DNA of 64,000 bases from Streptomyces liangshanensis. Its GTDB lineage: Bacteria > Actinomycetota > Actinomycetes > Streptomycetales > Streptomycetaceae. The notes under the pieces were generated by a model that did not search any database, was not told the DNA's origin, and saw only the letters and a list, made by a program, of their open reading frames with translations. This document shows positions 39,267-47,944 of this stretch, piece by piece. The translations under genes were made by a program, and so were the position numbers. Numbering within the stretch: the stretch's first letter is position 1; each line of letters begins with the position of its first letter. The DNA is taken from NCBI RefSeq assembly GCF_011694815.1, contig NZ_CP050177.1, positions 5,000,001 to 5,064,000 of the forward strand, in the 5' to 3' direction.

Positions 39267-42200
39267 TCAGGGATGGGCCGGGGCGAGCGGCGCGACCGGT
39301 ACGGCGTGCACCGAACGCGCCGCCCGTTCCAGGGCGCTGGCGAGCAGCGCCAGGTCCGTCGGCCCGTTGCCCAGCTCCCGTACCGGCCTGCGGGTCGGCG
39401 GATCGCCCATCCGCTCCCACTCCAGCGGTACGACCGTCGGCCGCAGCGTCGCCGTACGGGGGATGCGGCCCGTCACCCGGCCGCCCTGGAACGGGGTGAC
39501 CCGGCCGTCCGGATGGCCGAGACGGCCCCGGCCCGGCGACGGGTCGTCCGGGGAGGGCGCCGCGGGCGGCGGGTCCAGCACCACCCGCAGCCGCGCGCCC
39601 TGCGCCAGGTCCGTGTCGCTCGTGCGGTTCGGACAGGCCGACGACGCCACCAGGTGTACGCCGAGCCGCTCGCCGTCCCTGGCCACGGCCTCCAGCGCCC
39701 GTACGACCGAACCGGCCGCCGGGCGGCCCGGACTGCCCAGCGCGGGCGCCACGAGCGCGTCGAAGTCGTCCACCAGCACGACGAGCCGGGGCAGCGGGGG
39801 CTGTTCCGGCTCCGGTTCCGTACGCGCCGAGGTCGTCCGCAGCCGGAGCGTGCCGCCGGGTGGCGTGCGCTGTTCGGCGCCGCTCGGCGGACGCGGGCCG
39901 ACCATCCGCTCCGCCACCTCGTGCCTGCTGTGCCACTCGGTGAAGTCCAGCCGGCCGAGCAGCTCCGCGCGCCGCTTCAGCTCGGCGCCGAGCGCCTGGG
40001 CGAACTCGCGCATCCGCACCGGGTCCGAGGCGACCAACAGCTCCAGGACGTGCGGCAGTTCCGTACAGGCCCCGAGGCCCTCGCCGCGCTCGCCGCCCGC
40101 GCCGTCCACCAGCAGCAGCCCCAGCCGGTCGGGCCGGTCGGCGGCCGCCAGCGAGGCGGCGACGGAGCGCAGCAGCTCGGAGCGGCCGCTGCCGGCCGGG
40201 CCCTCGATCAGCAGATGCGGGCCCTCCTCGGCCAGATCGACGCTCACCGGGCCGTGCGGCCCCGCGCCGAGCACCGCCGTGCAGTCGGCCGTGCCGTCCG
40301 CCGCGGACGCCCAACGGGCCATCAGGGACGCCGGGGTGGCCCGCGCCAGCCCCAACTCGTCGAGCAGCCGCGCCGAGTGGGGCAGCGCGGCGGCGGCCCG
40401 CCCCGAGCCGCCCCCGGCCGCCGTGCGCAGCGGCGCCAGTGCCCGGCCGAAGCGCTCGGCCCAGGCCGGCGAGACCGCGTCCACCACGGCGACCGTGCCG
40501 TGCCCGGCCGGCTCCCCGACCGCCGTGCGCAACAGGCGCAGCGCGCTCGCCACATCGCCGCTCAGCAGGCCCACGGCCCCGCACTCGCGGAAGGGCAGCG
40601 AGGCCGCGCACGCCGTCTCGTAGGTCGCGGCGACGGGGGAGAGCGGCGAGGCGGCCGGGGTCTCCGCCAGACAGACCAGGTGGATGCCGGCGGCGGCGCC
40701 CGCGCTCGCGAGCCGCGCCGTCACCTGCCGCAGCGAGGCGGAGCCGGGATCGCCGTCCACGACCACGACGGTGTACGGCCCCTCGTGGCGCCCGGCGGCC
40801 CGCGCGACGGACTCCGGGTCCGCCGACGCCCAGCCCGTACCGAGCGGTCCGGCGTCCAGCCTGCGGGTCAGCTCGGCGGTCCTGGCGGTGGCCTGGTCCC
40901 GGTCGTAGGCGAGCAGCAGCCGGCAGTCCTGGCCGTGCGCCGGGCGGACCTGGGGCAGCCAGCCGAGCCACCCCCACTCCTGCCTGCGCTGCTCGGGGCT
41001 GCGCGCCCGGTCCGTGCTGATCAGGACGATCTCCAGATCGGCGGGGGAGTGCAGCGCGGCGAGCTGGGCGACGACCGAGCGGGCCAGGCCCGTCAGCCGC
41101 TCCCGCGGTCCGGCGAGGCCCAGCGAACCGGCCTCGCGCAGCGCGACCGTCACCGGCACGCCGGGCAGCAACCCCACGCCGTCCGGCGCCGGACGGTCCG
41201 CCGTGCCCAGCCGGACCACCAGCGCCTCGGCGTGGTCGCTGTCGCGCTCCCAGAGCCTCGGGCCGGGGCCGAGCGCCGTCATCAGCACCTCGGCGGGGTC
41301 CGGCCAGGTGTCCGCGAGGGGCGCGCGGCCGGCCGGGCCCGCGGGGGGCCTCGGGCCCGGGGCGCTCCCGGCCGGTTCCTCCTCGCGGCCCCCGGCCAGC
41401 CGCCTCGCCCACGCTCCTATGCCGCCGCGCCGCCGGGCGGCGGCGTCGGGCAGCTGGGTGCCTCGGGCGGGCGTGCCCTGCCTGCGGGTGCCGGTGGTCC
41501 TGCTGTGCGACTGGGGTCCTTCGCCGACATCGCCGGTGCCGTCGTCCGCCGTCGCGTACGGCTGCTCGTCCGCGGCCCTGCTGTGGGCCCCGCCGGGGCC
41601 GGTGTCGCCGTCCGCGCGGGAGGCGGGCGCGGCGGGGCGCCGCGGGCCCGTACCGGAGGCGGGATCCGAGGTCGAGAAGCCGTAGTGGGTGTCGACCGCG
41701 CTCCGGGGATCGGGCACCCGGGGGTCGCGGGACGGCCCGCCGTACGAGTGGACGGTCCGGCCGCGGGGCTCCTCCGGCGCGCTCGCGCCGTACCGCGGAT
41801 CCCGGTCGGAGCCGGTCCGCGGCCCGCCCGCCGGGGACCCCTCCCGCGCCTGGGCCGGTACGGAACCTCCCGCCCCGGATCCGGGGCGCTGTCCGTACTG
41901 GGGCCCGGGCGAGGCGCCCGCCGGGCCGAGGCCCGAGCCGTCCGTGCCGTACCCCCCGGAGCCGTACGCGCCCGTCTCCCGGGACCGGTCGCCCTCGTCG
42001 GCCCGGTCCCCGGCACCGTCCCCCGCACCGCCCTCCGGGCGCACCACCCGCAGGTGGCCCTCGCCGTCGGGCGTCGTCGGCAGCGGCGTCGCCAGCGGGC
42101 TCGTCAGGAGCCGCACGGCCGACTCGCCGATCCGCAGCAGCGCCCCGGCCGGCAGCCGTACCGGTACGGGCCCGACCTCGGCGCCCTCCAGCGTCGTACC

Positions 42201-42683
42201 GTTCGTGGAACCGAGGTCCGCGACCGACACCCCGCCGTCGTCCGCGACCGTCACCGCGCAGTGCAGCCGCGAGACGTCCGGGTCGTCGAGCGGGACGTCC
42301 GCGTCGGCGGAACGGCCGATCCTGATCTGGCCGCCGTGCAGCAGGTGCACCCCGCCCGCGTCAGGACCCGCCACCACCCGCAACTGGGCGGGCGCGTCCA
42401 TCTCCGCCACCCCGTGCGTCTCGTCCTGGCCGGGGACCTGGAGCGAGAGCACCGCCCCGTCGATCAGCGGCGGCTCACCGAGGGCGCAGCGCTGCGCGTC
42501 GAGCCGTTCCGTACCGGCGTAGAGCACGACCGTGCCCGACACGTCCGGTCCCGACACGGCCGTGGCGAGGGCGGAGGCGACGGCGGACAGCGCCGTCCCG
42601 GCGGGTGCGGTGACGAGCACGTCGCACGCGCGCCCCGCGGCGTGGCCGCTGCGCGGCGCGAGGACGGTCAGCCGGATCTGCAT
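39267..42683 (-). CDS. FHA domain protein with FtsK/EccC-like ATPase region
   Basis: This 1138-aa protein starts at MQIRLTVLAPRSG behind AGAAGGGACC; the open frame extends upstream but that DNA is the intergenic region. An FHA domain spans residues about 101-193 (RIGRS at 121-125, SRLH at 138-141, NGT at 161-163), a phosphothreonine reader. A long Gly/Pro/Ser-rich linker follows. The C-terminal half resembles EccC/FtsK ATPases: a degenerate first module (GLAGPRERLT) and a second with GPAGSGRSELL and LVVLVDDFDAL. The Walker A lysine is Arg. The adjacent divergent Ser/Thr kinases are plausible partners. Confidence 0.87.
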   Translation of the reverse strand: MQIRLTVLAPRSGHAAGRACDVLVTAPAGTALSAVASALATAVSGPDVSGTVVLYAGTERLDAQRCALGEPPLIDGAVLSLQVPGQDETHGVAEMDAPAQLRVVAGPDAGGVHLLHGGQIRIGRSADADVPLDDPDVSRLHCAVTVADDGGVSVADLGSTNGTTLEGAEVGPVPVRLPAGALLRIGESAVRLLTSPLATPLPTTPDGEGHLRVVRPEGGAGDGAGDRADEGDRSRETGAYGSGGYGTDGSGLGPAGASPGPQYGQRPGSGAGGSVPAQAREGSPAGGPRTGSDRDPRYGASAPEEPRGRTVHSYGGPSRDPRVPDPRSAVDTHYGFSTSDPASGTGPRRPAAPASRADGDTGPGGAHSRAADEQPYATADDGTGDVGEGPQSHSRTTGTRRQGTPARGTQLPDAAARRRGGIGAWARRLAGGREEEPAGSAPGPRPPAGPAGRAPLADTWPDPAEVLMTALGPGPRLWERDSDHAEALVVRLGTADRPAPDGVGLLPGVPVTVALREAGSLGLAGPRERLTGLARSVVAQLAALHSPADLEIVLISTDRARSPEQRRQEWGWLGWLPQVRPAHGQDCRLLLAYDRDQATARTAELTRRLDAGPLGTGWASADPESVARAAGRHEGPYTVVVVDGDPGSASLRQVTARLASAGAAAGIHLVCLAETPAASPLSPVAATYETACAASLPFRECGAVGLLSGDVASALRLLRTAVGEPAGHGTVAVVDAVSPAWAERFGRALAPLRTAAGGGSGRAAAALPHSARLLDELGLARATPASLMARWASAADGTADCTAVLGAGPHGPVSVDLAEEGPHLLIEGPAGSGRSELLRSVAASLAAADRPDRLGLLLVDGAGGERGEGLGACTELPHVLELLVASDPVRMREFAQALGAELKRRAELLGRLDFTEWHSRHEVAERMVGPRPPSGAEQRTPPGGTLRLRTTSARTEPEPEQPPLPRLVVLVDDFDALVAPALGSPGRPAAGSVVRALEAVARDGERLGVHLVASSACPNRTSDTDLAQGARLRVVLDPPPAAPSPDDPSPGRGRLGHPDGRVTPFQGGRVTGRIPRTATLRPTVVPLEWERMGDPPTRRPVRELGNGPTDLALLASALERAARSVHAVPVAPLAPAHP

Positions 42684-43050
42684 CGCGTCAGCGGTCCCTT
42701 CTGCGCGGGGTCCCCGGTTCTGCGCGGGATGCCCGGCAGGGGTACTGCCCTGTGATTCCCCCCACCACGCACGGGACGCGTCGTCCGGTACAGGTCGGCG
42801 CGTACGGTGCCGTCCCCGGCCGGCACCCGACGCGCTGAGGGCATCCTCGCACCTGACACGGACAACACGCCCGGGGGCAGCGTACAAGTGATCTTGAATG
42901 GTCGGCTGTGGGTGCAAAAGTGCCTGCTTGGGCGCCCCTTCGAACGCCGATGAGATCATCCCCGATGCCCTGGGGACAGCCGTTCGGCAACCATCACCCC
43001 CTGGTCCGCGTCTCTCGTCCGGACGGGACACGCGTGCGACACACATGCGA

Positions 43051-43065
43051 CCGTGGGCGCCACGG
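43051..43065. repeat. Small inverted repeat
   Basis: CCGTGG-GCG-CCACGG: a perfect 6-bp stem with a 3-base loop, the first of three inverted repeats in series upstream of pkaA. Confidence 0.6.
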
Positions 43066-43076
43066 GACCTGTGGAT

Positions 43077-43104
43077 GACCGGCCGGATACCCGTTCGGCC
43101 GGTC
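43077..43104. repeat. Inverted repeat with 9-bp arms
   Basis: GACCGGCCG and CGGCCGGTC are separated by ten bases. The arms are perfect, and the repeat lies two bases before the large inverted repeat. Confidence 0.75.
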
Positions 43105-43106
43105 GG

Positions 43107-43266
43107 AGACCGTCCGGTGATTGGGGGGCGGGTGAAGGAGCGAGGTCCGGTGCGTGCAGCTGCAAGGCGGAGGATTGAGGCATGGCGGAGCCATGGTGAT
43201 TGACGACAACGCCGCAGATGTGCGCACCGGACCTCGTGACGCCGCCCCCCAATCGCCGGCCGGTCT
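43107..43266. repeat. Large imperfect inverted repeat upstream of pkaA
   Basis: Left arm 43107-43163 and right arm 43214-43266 are complementary in blocks: AGACCG, CCGG, GATTGGGGGGCGG (13 of 13), CGAGGTCCGGTGCG (14 of 14) and CTGC. A short mismatched segment lies between the two long blocks. The 50-base centre contains another palindrome, CATGGC-GGA-GCCATG (43181-43195). The whole unit could fold into a long hairpin as RNA or a cruciform as DNA. No transposase-like feature or target duplication is visible. Confidence 0.85.
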
Positions 43267-43335
43267 AAAGTGGGTCCGGAGCCCGGGGGGTCCGGGACGA
43301 TGAACGGGACACACCAGCAGCAGGGAGCCCATGAC

Positions 43336-45036
43336 GTGCGGCCGGTAGGCAGCAAGTACCTCCTGGAGGAGCCGCTCGGACGCGGCGCCACCGGTGTCGT
43401 CTGGCGGGCCCGTCAGCGCGAGACCGCGGGTGCCGAGGCGGCCGTCGCCGGCCAGCCCGGCGAAACCGTCGCGATCAAGGTCCTCAAGGAGGAGCTGGCC
43501 AACGACGCGGACGTCGTGATGCGGTTCCTGCGGGAGCGCTCCGTCCTCCTGCGCCTCACGCACCCCAACATCGTGCGCACCCGCGACCTGGTCGTGGAGG
43601 GCGATCTCCTCGCCCTCGTCATGGACCTCGTCGACGGCCCCGACCTGCACCGCTACCTGCGCGACAACGGGCCCTTCAGCCCCGTCGCCGCCTCCCTCCT
43701 CACCGCCCAGATCGCCGACGCGCTCGCCGCCAGCCACGCGGACGGCGTCGTCCACCGCGACCTCAAGCCCGCCAACGTCCTCCTCAAGGACGACAACGGG
43801 CAGATGCACCCGATGCTCACCGACTTCGGCATCGCGCGCCTCGCGGACTCGCCCGGCCTGACCCGTACCCACGAATTCGTCGGCACGCCCGCGTACGTCG
43901 CGCCCGAGTCCGCCGAGGGCCGCCCGCAGACCTCCGCCGTCGACATCTACGGCGCGGGCATCCTGATGTACGAACTGGTCACCGGCCACCCGCCGTTCGC
44001 CGGGGCGACCGCGCTGGAGGTGCTGCACCGCCACCTCAGCGAGGAGCCGCGCCGGCCCTCCACCGTGCCCGAGCCGCTCTGGACGGTCATCGAGCGCTGC
44101 CTGCGCAAGGACCCCGACCAGCGCCCGAGCGCCGTGAACCTGGCCCGCGCCCTGCGCGTCGTCGCCGCCGGTGTCGGCGTCCACTCCAGTGCCGCCCAGA
44201 TCGACGCGGCGCTCGGCGTCGGCGCGCTCCTCGCGCCCGACCCGGCGCCCGCCGCCGTGCCGGAGACCCCGGGCGCCGCCGACCCGACCCAGGTCCTGCC
44301 CAGCAACGCCGCCGCCTTCGACCCGAACGCGGCGACCAGCTTCCTGCCCTCGGCCGGATACGCGGGAGCGGGCGCCCCCGGAGGTCCCGGCGGCCCCGGA
44401 CAGGGCTACGGCCCGCCCGGGCAGAACGCCGACCCGACGTCGGTCATGCCGCCCGTACCCCCCGGGGAGCCGGACGGCCCGCACCCCTGGCAGAGCCAGC
44501 TCCAGGCAGCCAGGGACCGCAACGAACAGACCCAGGTCCAGTACCTCGACCCGAGCCAGGACCCGCTGCGCCGCCGCCCGCACCGCCCGCAGCCCCCGCG
44601 CCAGCAGCAGCCGCCCCCGCCCGCCCACCGGCAGGCGTCGCAGGGCTACCCGCCGCCCCCGCAGGCCCCGCAGCCGAGCCGGCAGCAGCAACAGCAGCCC
44701 CAGCCCCAGCAGCAGCGGTACGCCCCGCCCCCGCAGCAACAGCAGTACGCGCCGCCGCAGCCGCCGCCCCAGCAACCGGCGCCCCGGCAGCCGCGCGAGC
44801 CCCGCCAGCCCCGCCAGCGCAGCGCCAACCCCATGCGCATCCCGGGCCTCGGCTGCCTCAAGGGCTGCCTGTTCACCCTGGTGCTGCTCTTCGTGGGCGG
44901 CTGGCTGATCTGGGAGCTGACCCCGCTCCAGGACTGGATCGGCACCAGCAAGAGCTTCCTGTCGACGATCGGCGACGGCATCTCCGCGGTGTCGGAGTGG
45001 TTCTCGAGACTCGGGGATTCGACCGGCTCGCAGTGA
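43336..45036 (+). CDS. pkaA: Serine/threonine protein kinase, PkaA-like
   Basis: This 566-aa kinase is taken from GTG 43336 (VRPVGSKYLLEE) with GGGAG 8 nt upstream; ATG 43300 is an alternative. Kinase motifs: GRGATGVVW (glycine loop), catalytic Lys48 in VAIKVLKEE, HRDLKPAN (Asp142), DFG in LTDFGIARL, and APE in VAPESAEG. An Ala/Gly-rich insert of about 15 residues separates the glycine loop from the lysine. Residues about 330-515 are Pro/Gln-rich, followed by one transmembrane helix (CLFTLVLLFVGGWLIWEL) and a short extracellular tail. It is the Streptomyces PkaA counterpart, in tandem with PkaB. Confidence 0.92.
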   Translation: MRPVGSKYLLEEPLGRGATGVVWRARQRETAGAEAAVAGQPGETVAIKVLKEELANDADVVMRFLRERSVLLRLTHPNIVRTRDLVVEGDLLALVMDLVDGPDLHRYLRDNGPFSPVAASLLTAQIADALAASHADGVVHRDLKPANVLLKDDNGQMHPMLTDFGIARLADSPGLTRTHEFVGTPAYVAPESAEGRPQTSAVDIYGAGILMYELVTGHPPFAGATALEVLHRHLSEEPRRPSTVPEPLWTVIERCLRKDPDQRPSAVNLARALRVVAAGVGVHSSAAQIDAALGVGALLAPDPAPAAVPETPGAADPTQVLPSNAAAFDPNAATSFLPSAGYAGAGAPGGPGGPGQGYGPPGQNADPTSVMPPVPPGEPDGPHPWQSQLQAARDRNEQTQVQYLDPSQDPLRRRPHRPQPPRQQQPPPPAHRQASQGYPPPPQAPQPSRQQQQQPQPQQQRYAPPPQQQQYAPPQPPPQQPAPRQPREPRQPRQRSANPMRIPGLGCLKGCLFTLVLLFVGGWLIWELTPLQDWIGTSKSFLSTIGDGISAVSEWFSRLGDSTGSQ

Positions 45037-45181
45037 CCCTTTCGAGGGCAATACGGCGGCACGGACACCCCAGAAGCACACTTTTCGCCCCACGCAGGTG
45101 CGGGCGTGCCCGGGCCTGGGCACTGAACACCCCGATTGCCGCGTACTTTGAGGGGCAACGCCAGCCGCTGAGGGAGCAGTC

Positions 45182-46414
45182 TTGGCACGGAATATCGGCA
45201 GCCGGTACATCGCCCACCAGATCCTGGGACGGGGCAGCGCCGGCACGGTGTGGCTCGGCGAGGGGCCCGAAGGCCCCGTCGCCATCAAGCTGTTGCGCGA
45301 GGACCTGGCCTCCGACCAGGAGCTCGTCGGGCGCTTCGTCCAGGAACGCACCGCCCTGCTCGGTCTCGACCACCCCCGCGTGGTCGGCGTCCGCGACCTC
45401 GTCGTGGACGGCAACGACCTCGCGCTGGTCATGGAGTTGGTACGCGGCACCGACCTGCGCACCCGTCTCGACCGCGAGCGCCGGCTCGCCCCCGAGGCGG
45501 CCGTCGCGATCGTCGCCGACGTCGCCGACGCGCTCGCGGCCGCCCACAAGGCGGGAATCGTGCACCGCGACGTCAAGCCGGAGAACATCCTGCTCGACAT
45601 GGAGGGACCGCTCGGCCCCGGCGGCGCGCACCCGGCCCTCCTCACCGACTTCGGCGTCGCCAAGCTGATCGACACCCCGCGTCGCACGAAGGCGACCAGG
45701 ATCATCGGCACCCCCGACTACCTGGCGCCCGAGATCGTCGAAGGACTCCCGCCGCGCGCGGCCGTCGACATCTACGCGCTGGCCACCGTCCTGTACGAAC
45801 TGCTCGCCGGCTTCACCCCGTTCGGCGGCGGCCACCCCGGAGCCGTCCTGCGCCGGCACGTCACCGAGACCGTCGTCCCGCTGCCCGGCATCCCCGACGA
45901 CCTGTGGCAACTGCTCGTCCAGTGCCTGGCGAAGGCGCCCGCCTCCCGGCTGCGCGCCTCCGAACTCGCCGCCCGCCTGCGGGAACAGCTGCCGGGACTC
46001 GCGGGCATCCCGCCGCTGGACGTGGACGAACCGGACGGCGAACCGACCGAGCAGCCGTACGAGGAGCCGCGCCCCGGTTCCCCCGAGGAGCCGCGCCGCC
46101 GCGGCGCGGTCCCGCTCGTGCCCGGAGCCGTACCGGACTCCAACCGCGACACCCACACCAGCATGCGCGTCCCCGCGCCGGACGAGCTGGCGGGCGGCGC
46201 GCGCGGTACGGCCCGCGCGCCCCGGTCGCCGAGCCAGCGCAAGCCGGGCACGGCCCGGCACAAGGCGGAGACCGTACGCAAGCGCCGCATCACCCTGGCG
46301 GTGGCGGCGGTCCTGCTCGCGGCGGCGCTGGGAGTGGGTGGCTGGCTGGCCGCGAGTGGCGGCGGGGACGGTCCGCCGCAGGACTCGAAGCGGACGACGT
46401 CCCCGGAGCCGTAG
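45182..46414 (+). CDS. pkaB: Serine/threonine protein kinase, PkaB-like
   Basis: This 410-aa kinase starts at TTG, with GAGGGAG 6 nt upstream. It has GRGSAGTVW, Lys36 in VAIKLLRED, HRDVKPEN (Asp130), DFG (156-158) and APE in LAPEIVEGLPP. After the kinase domain come an acidic/Pro-rich linker and a single transmembrane helix (ITLAVAAVLLAAALGVGGWLA) with a short Gly/Pro/Ser tail. The length matches S. coelicolor PkaB (about 417 aa). The TTG start is rare and may lower expression relative to pkaA. Confidence 0.92.
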   Translation: MARNIGSRYIAHQILGRGSAGTVWLGEGPEGPVAIKLLREDLASDQELVGRFVQERTALLGLDHPRVVGVRDLVVDGNDLALVMELVRGTDLRTRLDRERRLAPEAAVAIVADVADALAAAHKAGIVHRDVKPENILLDMEGPLGPGGAHPALLTDFGVAKLIDTPRRTKATRIIGTPDYLAPEIVEGLPPRAAVDIYALATVLYELLAGFTPFGGGHPGAVLRRHVTETVVPLPGIPDDLWQLLVQCLAKAPASRLRASELAARLREQLPGLAGIPPLDVDEPDGEPTEQPYEEPRPGSPEEPRRRGAVPLVPGAVPDSNRDTHTSMRVPAPDELAGGARGTARAPRSPSQRKPGTARHKAETVRKRRITLAVAAVLLAAALGVGGWLAASGGGDGPPQDSKRTTSPEP

Positions 46415-46517
46415 GCGCGGGAGTCCGCGGGGCCGGGTCTGTGTCGTGTGTCACGGGCGGGCCGCGATCCGTCCGGCGCGGGGCTCCCGGGCGCCGCGGC
46501 GGGCGTCGTGGGCACCG

Positions 46518-46533
46518 CCCCCGCCGGCGGGGG
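46518..46533. repeat. Perfect 16-nt palindrome between pkaB and prfB
   Basis: CCCCCGCCGGCGGGGG is a full palindrome without a loop. It may act as a protein-binding site or as a weak terminator after pkaB; no further evidence is available. Confidence 0.5.
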
Positions 46534-46555
46534 GAGGGTTCGCGCGCTCAGCCGT

Positions 46556-46561
46556 TACGCT
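46556..46561 (+). promoter_or_regulatory. Candidate -10 element, leaderless prfB
   Basis: TACGCT is followed by six bases (GGACCC) and the GTG at 46568. There is no Shine-Dalgarno before this start. Confidence 0.45.
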
Positions 46562-46567
46562 GGACCC

Positions 46568-47674
46568 GTGGCAGTCGTCGATGTATCCGAAGAGCTGAAG
46601 TCCCTCTCCTCGACCATGGGGTCGATCGAGGCCGTCCTGGACCTCGACAAACTGAGGGCCGACATCGCCGTGCTCGAGGAGCAGGCCGCGGCCCCGTCCC
46701 TGTGGGACGACCCGGAGGCCGCGCAGAAGATCACCAGCAAGCTTTCGCACCTCCAGGCCGAACTCCGCAAGACGGAGGCCCTGCGCGGGCGCATCGACGA
46801 CCTGGAGATCCTCTTCGAGCTCGCCGAGGGCGAGGGCGACGCCGACGCGCTCGCCGAGGCCGAGGCCGAGCTGGAGTCGGTGCGCAAGGCGCTGGACGAG
46901 ATGGAGGTCCGTACGCTCCTCTCCGGCCAGTACGACGCCCGTGAGGCGCTGGTCAACATCCGCGCCGAGGCCGGCGGGGTGGACGCGGCGGACTTCGCGG
47001 AGCAGCTCCAGCGGATGTACCTGCGCTGGGCCGAGCGCCACAACTACGGTACGGAGATCTACGAGACCTCCTACGCGGAGGAGGCCGGCATCAAGTCGAC
47101 GACCTTCGCGGTGAAGGTCCCGTACGCCTACGGCACGCTCTCCGTCGAGCAGGGCACCCACCGCCTGGTCCGCATCTCGCCCTTCGACAACCAGGGCCGC
47201 CGGCAGACGTCGTTCGCCGGTGTCGAGGTGCTGCCGGTCGTGGAGTCCAGCGACCACGTCGAGATCGACGAGTCCGAGCTGCGCGTGGACGTGTACCGCG
47301 CGTCGGGTCCCGGCGGGCAGGGCGTCAACACCACCGACTCCGCGGTGCGGATCACCCACGTACCGACCGGCATCGTGGTGTCCTGCCAGAACGAGCGGTC
47401 GCAGATCCAGAACAAGGCGAGCGCGATGAACGTGCTCCAGGCGAAGTTGCTCGAACGCCGCCGCCAGGAGGAGCAGGCCGAGATGGACGCCCTCAAGGGC
47501 GACGGCGGCAACTCCTGGGGAAACCAGATGCGTTCGTACGTGCTGCACCCCTACCAGATGGTCAAGGACCTCCGGACGGACTTCGAGGTCGGCAATCCGC
47601 ACGCGGTGCTGGACGGGGAGATCGACGGATTCCTCGAAGCGGGAATTCGCTGGCGCAAGCAGCGCGAACGGTAA
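46568..47674 (+). CDS. prfB: Peptide chain release factor 2
   Basis: This 368-aa protein is read from GTG ([15 protein letters not shown]). It recognises UGA/UAA stop codons and releases the peptide. The catalytic GGQ is in [20 protein letters not shown] (about residues 244-263); an N-terminal coiled coil covers residues about 10-110. The SPF-type tripeptide that reads the second stop-codon base appears as ISPFDNQG. The frame is continuous, without the UGA-dependent frameshift of enterobacterial prfB. A strong terminator follows. Confidence 0.97.
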   Translation: MAVVDVSEELKSLSSTMGSIEAVLDLDKLRADIAVLEEQAAAPSLWDDPEAAQKITSKLSHLQAELRKTEALRGRIDDLEILFELAEGEGDADALAEAEAELESVRKALDEMEVRTLLSGQYDAREALVNIRAEAGGVDAADFAEQLQRMYLRWAERHNYGTEIYETSYAEEAGIKSTTFAVKVPYAYGTLSVEQGTHRLVRISPFDNQGRRQTSFAGVEVLPVVESSDHVEIDESELRVDVYRASGPGGQGVNTTDSAVRITHVPTGIVVSCQNERSQIQNKASAMNVLQAKLLERRRQEEQAEMDALKGDGGNSWGNQMRSYVLHPYQMVKDLRTDFEVGNPHAVLDGEIDGFLEAGIRWRKQRER

Positions 47675-47691
47675 ACACACGCTTTGTCGAC

Positions 47692-47729
47692 AAGGGAACT
47701 GCCGCCCCCGGGGCGGCAGTTCCCTTTTA
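47692..47729 (+). terminator. Terminator after prfB
   Basis: A perfect 15-bp stem (AAGGGAACTGCCGCC / GGCGGCAGTTCCCTT, loop CCCGG) is followed by TTA; this intrinsic terminator lies 17 nt after the prfB stop. Confidence 0.92.
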
Positions 47730-47944
47730 TGTCACAGTTGCATGCCCACACCCCGGACATCCGGCCTGAATGCGGTCATCGCGCGCGCAACGGCCTTGAC
47801 GCGTATATGAAAAGTGGGAAGGCTGCCCGTGGCATGCGTATACCTGGGGCGTGTGTGACCGGGGGCGGACCAGAGACACCCCCCGTGCGGCCGCTGCCCC
47901 GGACGCTGCACCTCAACGAATCGGCTACTGGGGGTAGCAAGCAG

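Larger units (their letters stand above)
42684..43335. other. 652-base divergent intergenic region with stacked inverted repeats
   Basis: This is the only large gene-free stretch in the window, between the FHA/FtsK-like gene (minus) and pkaA (plus). Reading frames across it have no ribosome-binding sites or conserved features. The right half holds, in order, hairpins at 43051-43065 and 43077-43104 and a 160-bp inverted repeat at 43107-43266. The promoters of both genes must lie here, but I cannot fix them. Confidence 0.7.

Noticed and set aside
39267..42683. A type VII secretion system around the EccC-like protein
   Set aside because: No EsxA/B, EccB, EccD, EccE or mycosin gene lies in the window, and both Walker A motifs are non-canonical.
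43107..43266. Insertion sequence or complete mobile element at the large inverted repeat
   Set aside because: No transposase gene fits within the 50-base centre and no flanking target-site duplication is visible; a non-autonomous element remains possible but unsupported.
46568..47674. Programmed frameshift in prfB
   Set aside because: The frame is uninterrupted from the GTG start to the end; there is no internal TGA and no slippery CTT before one.
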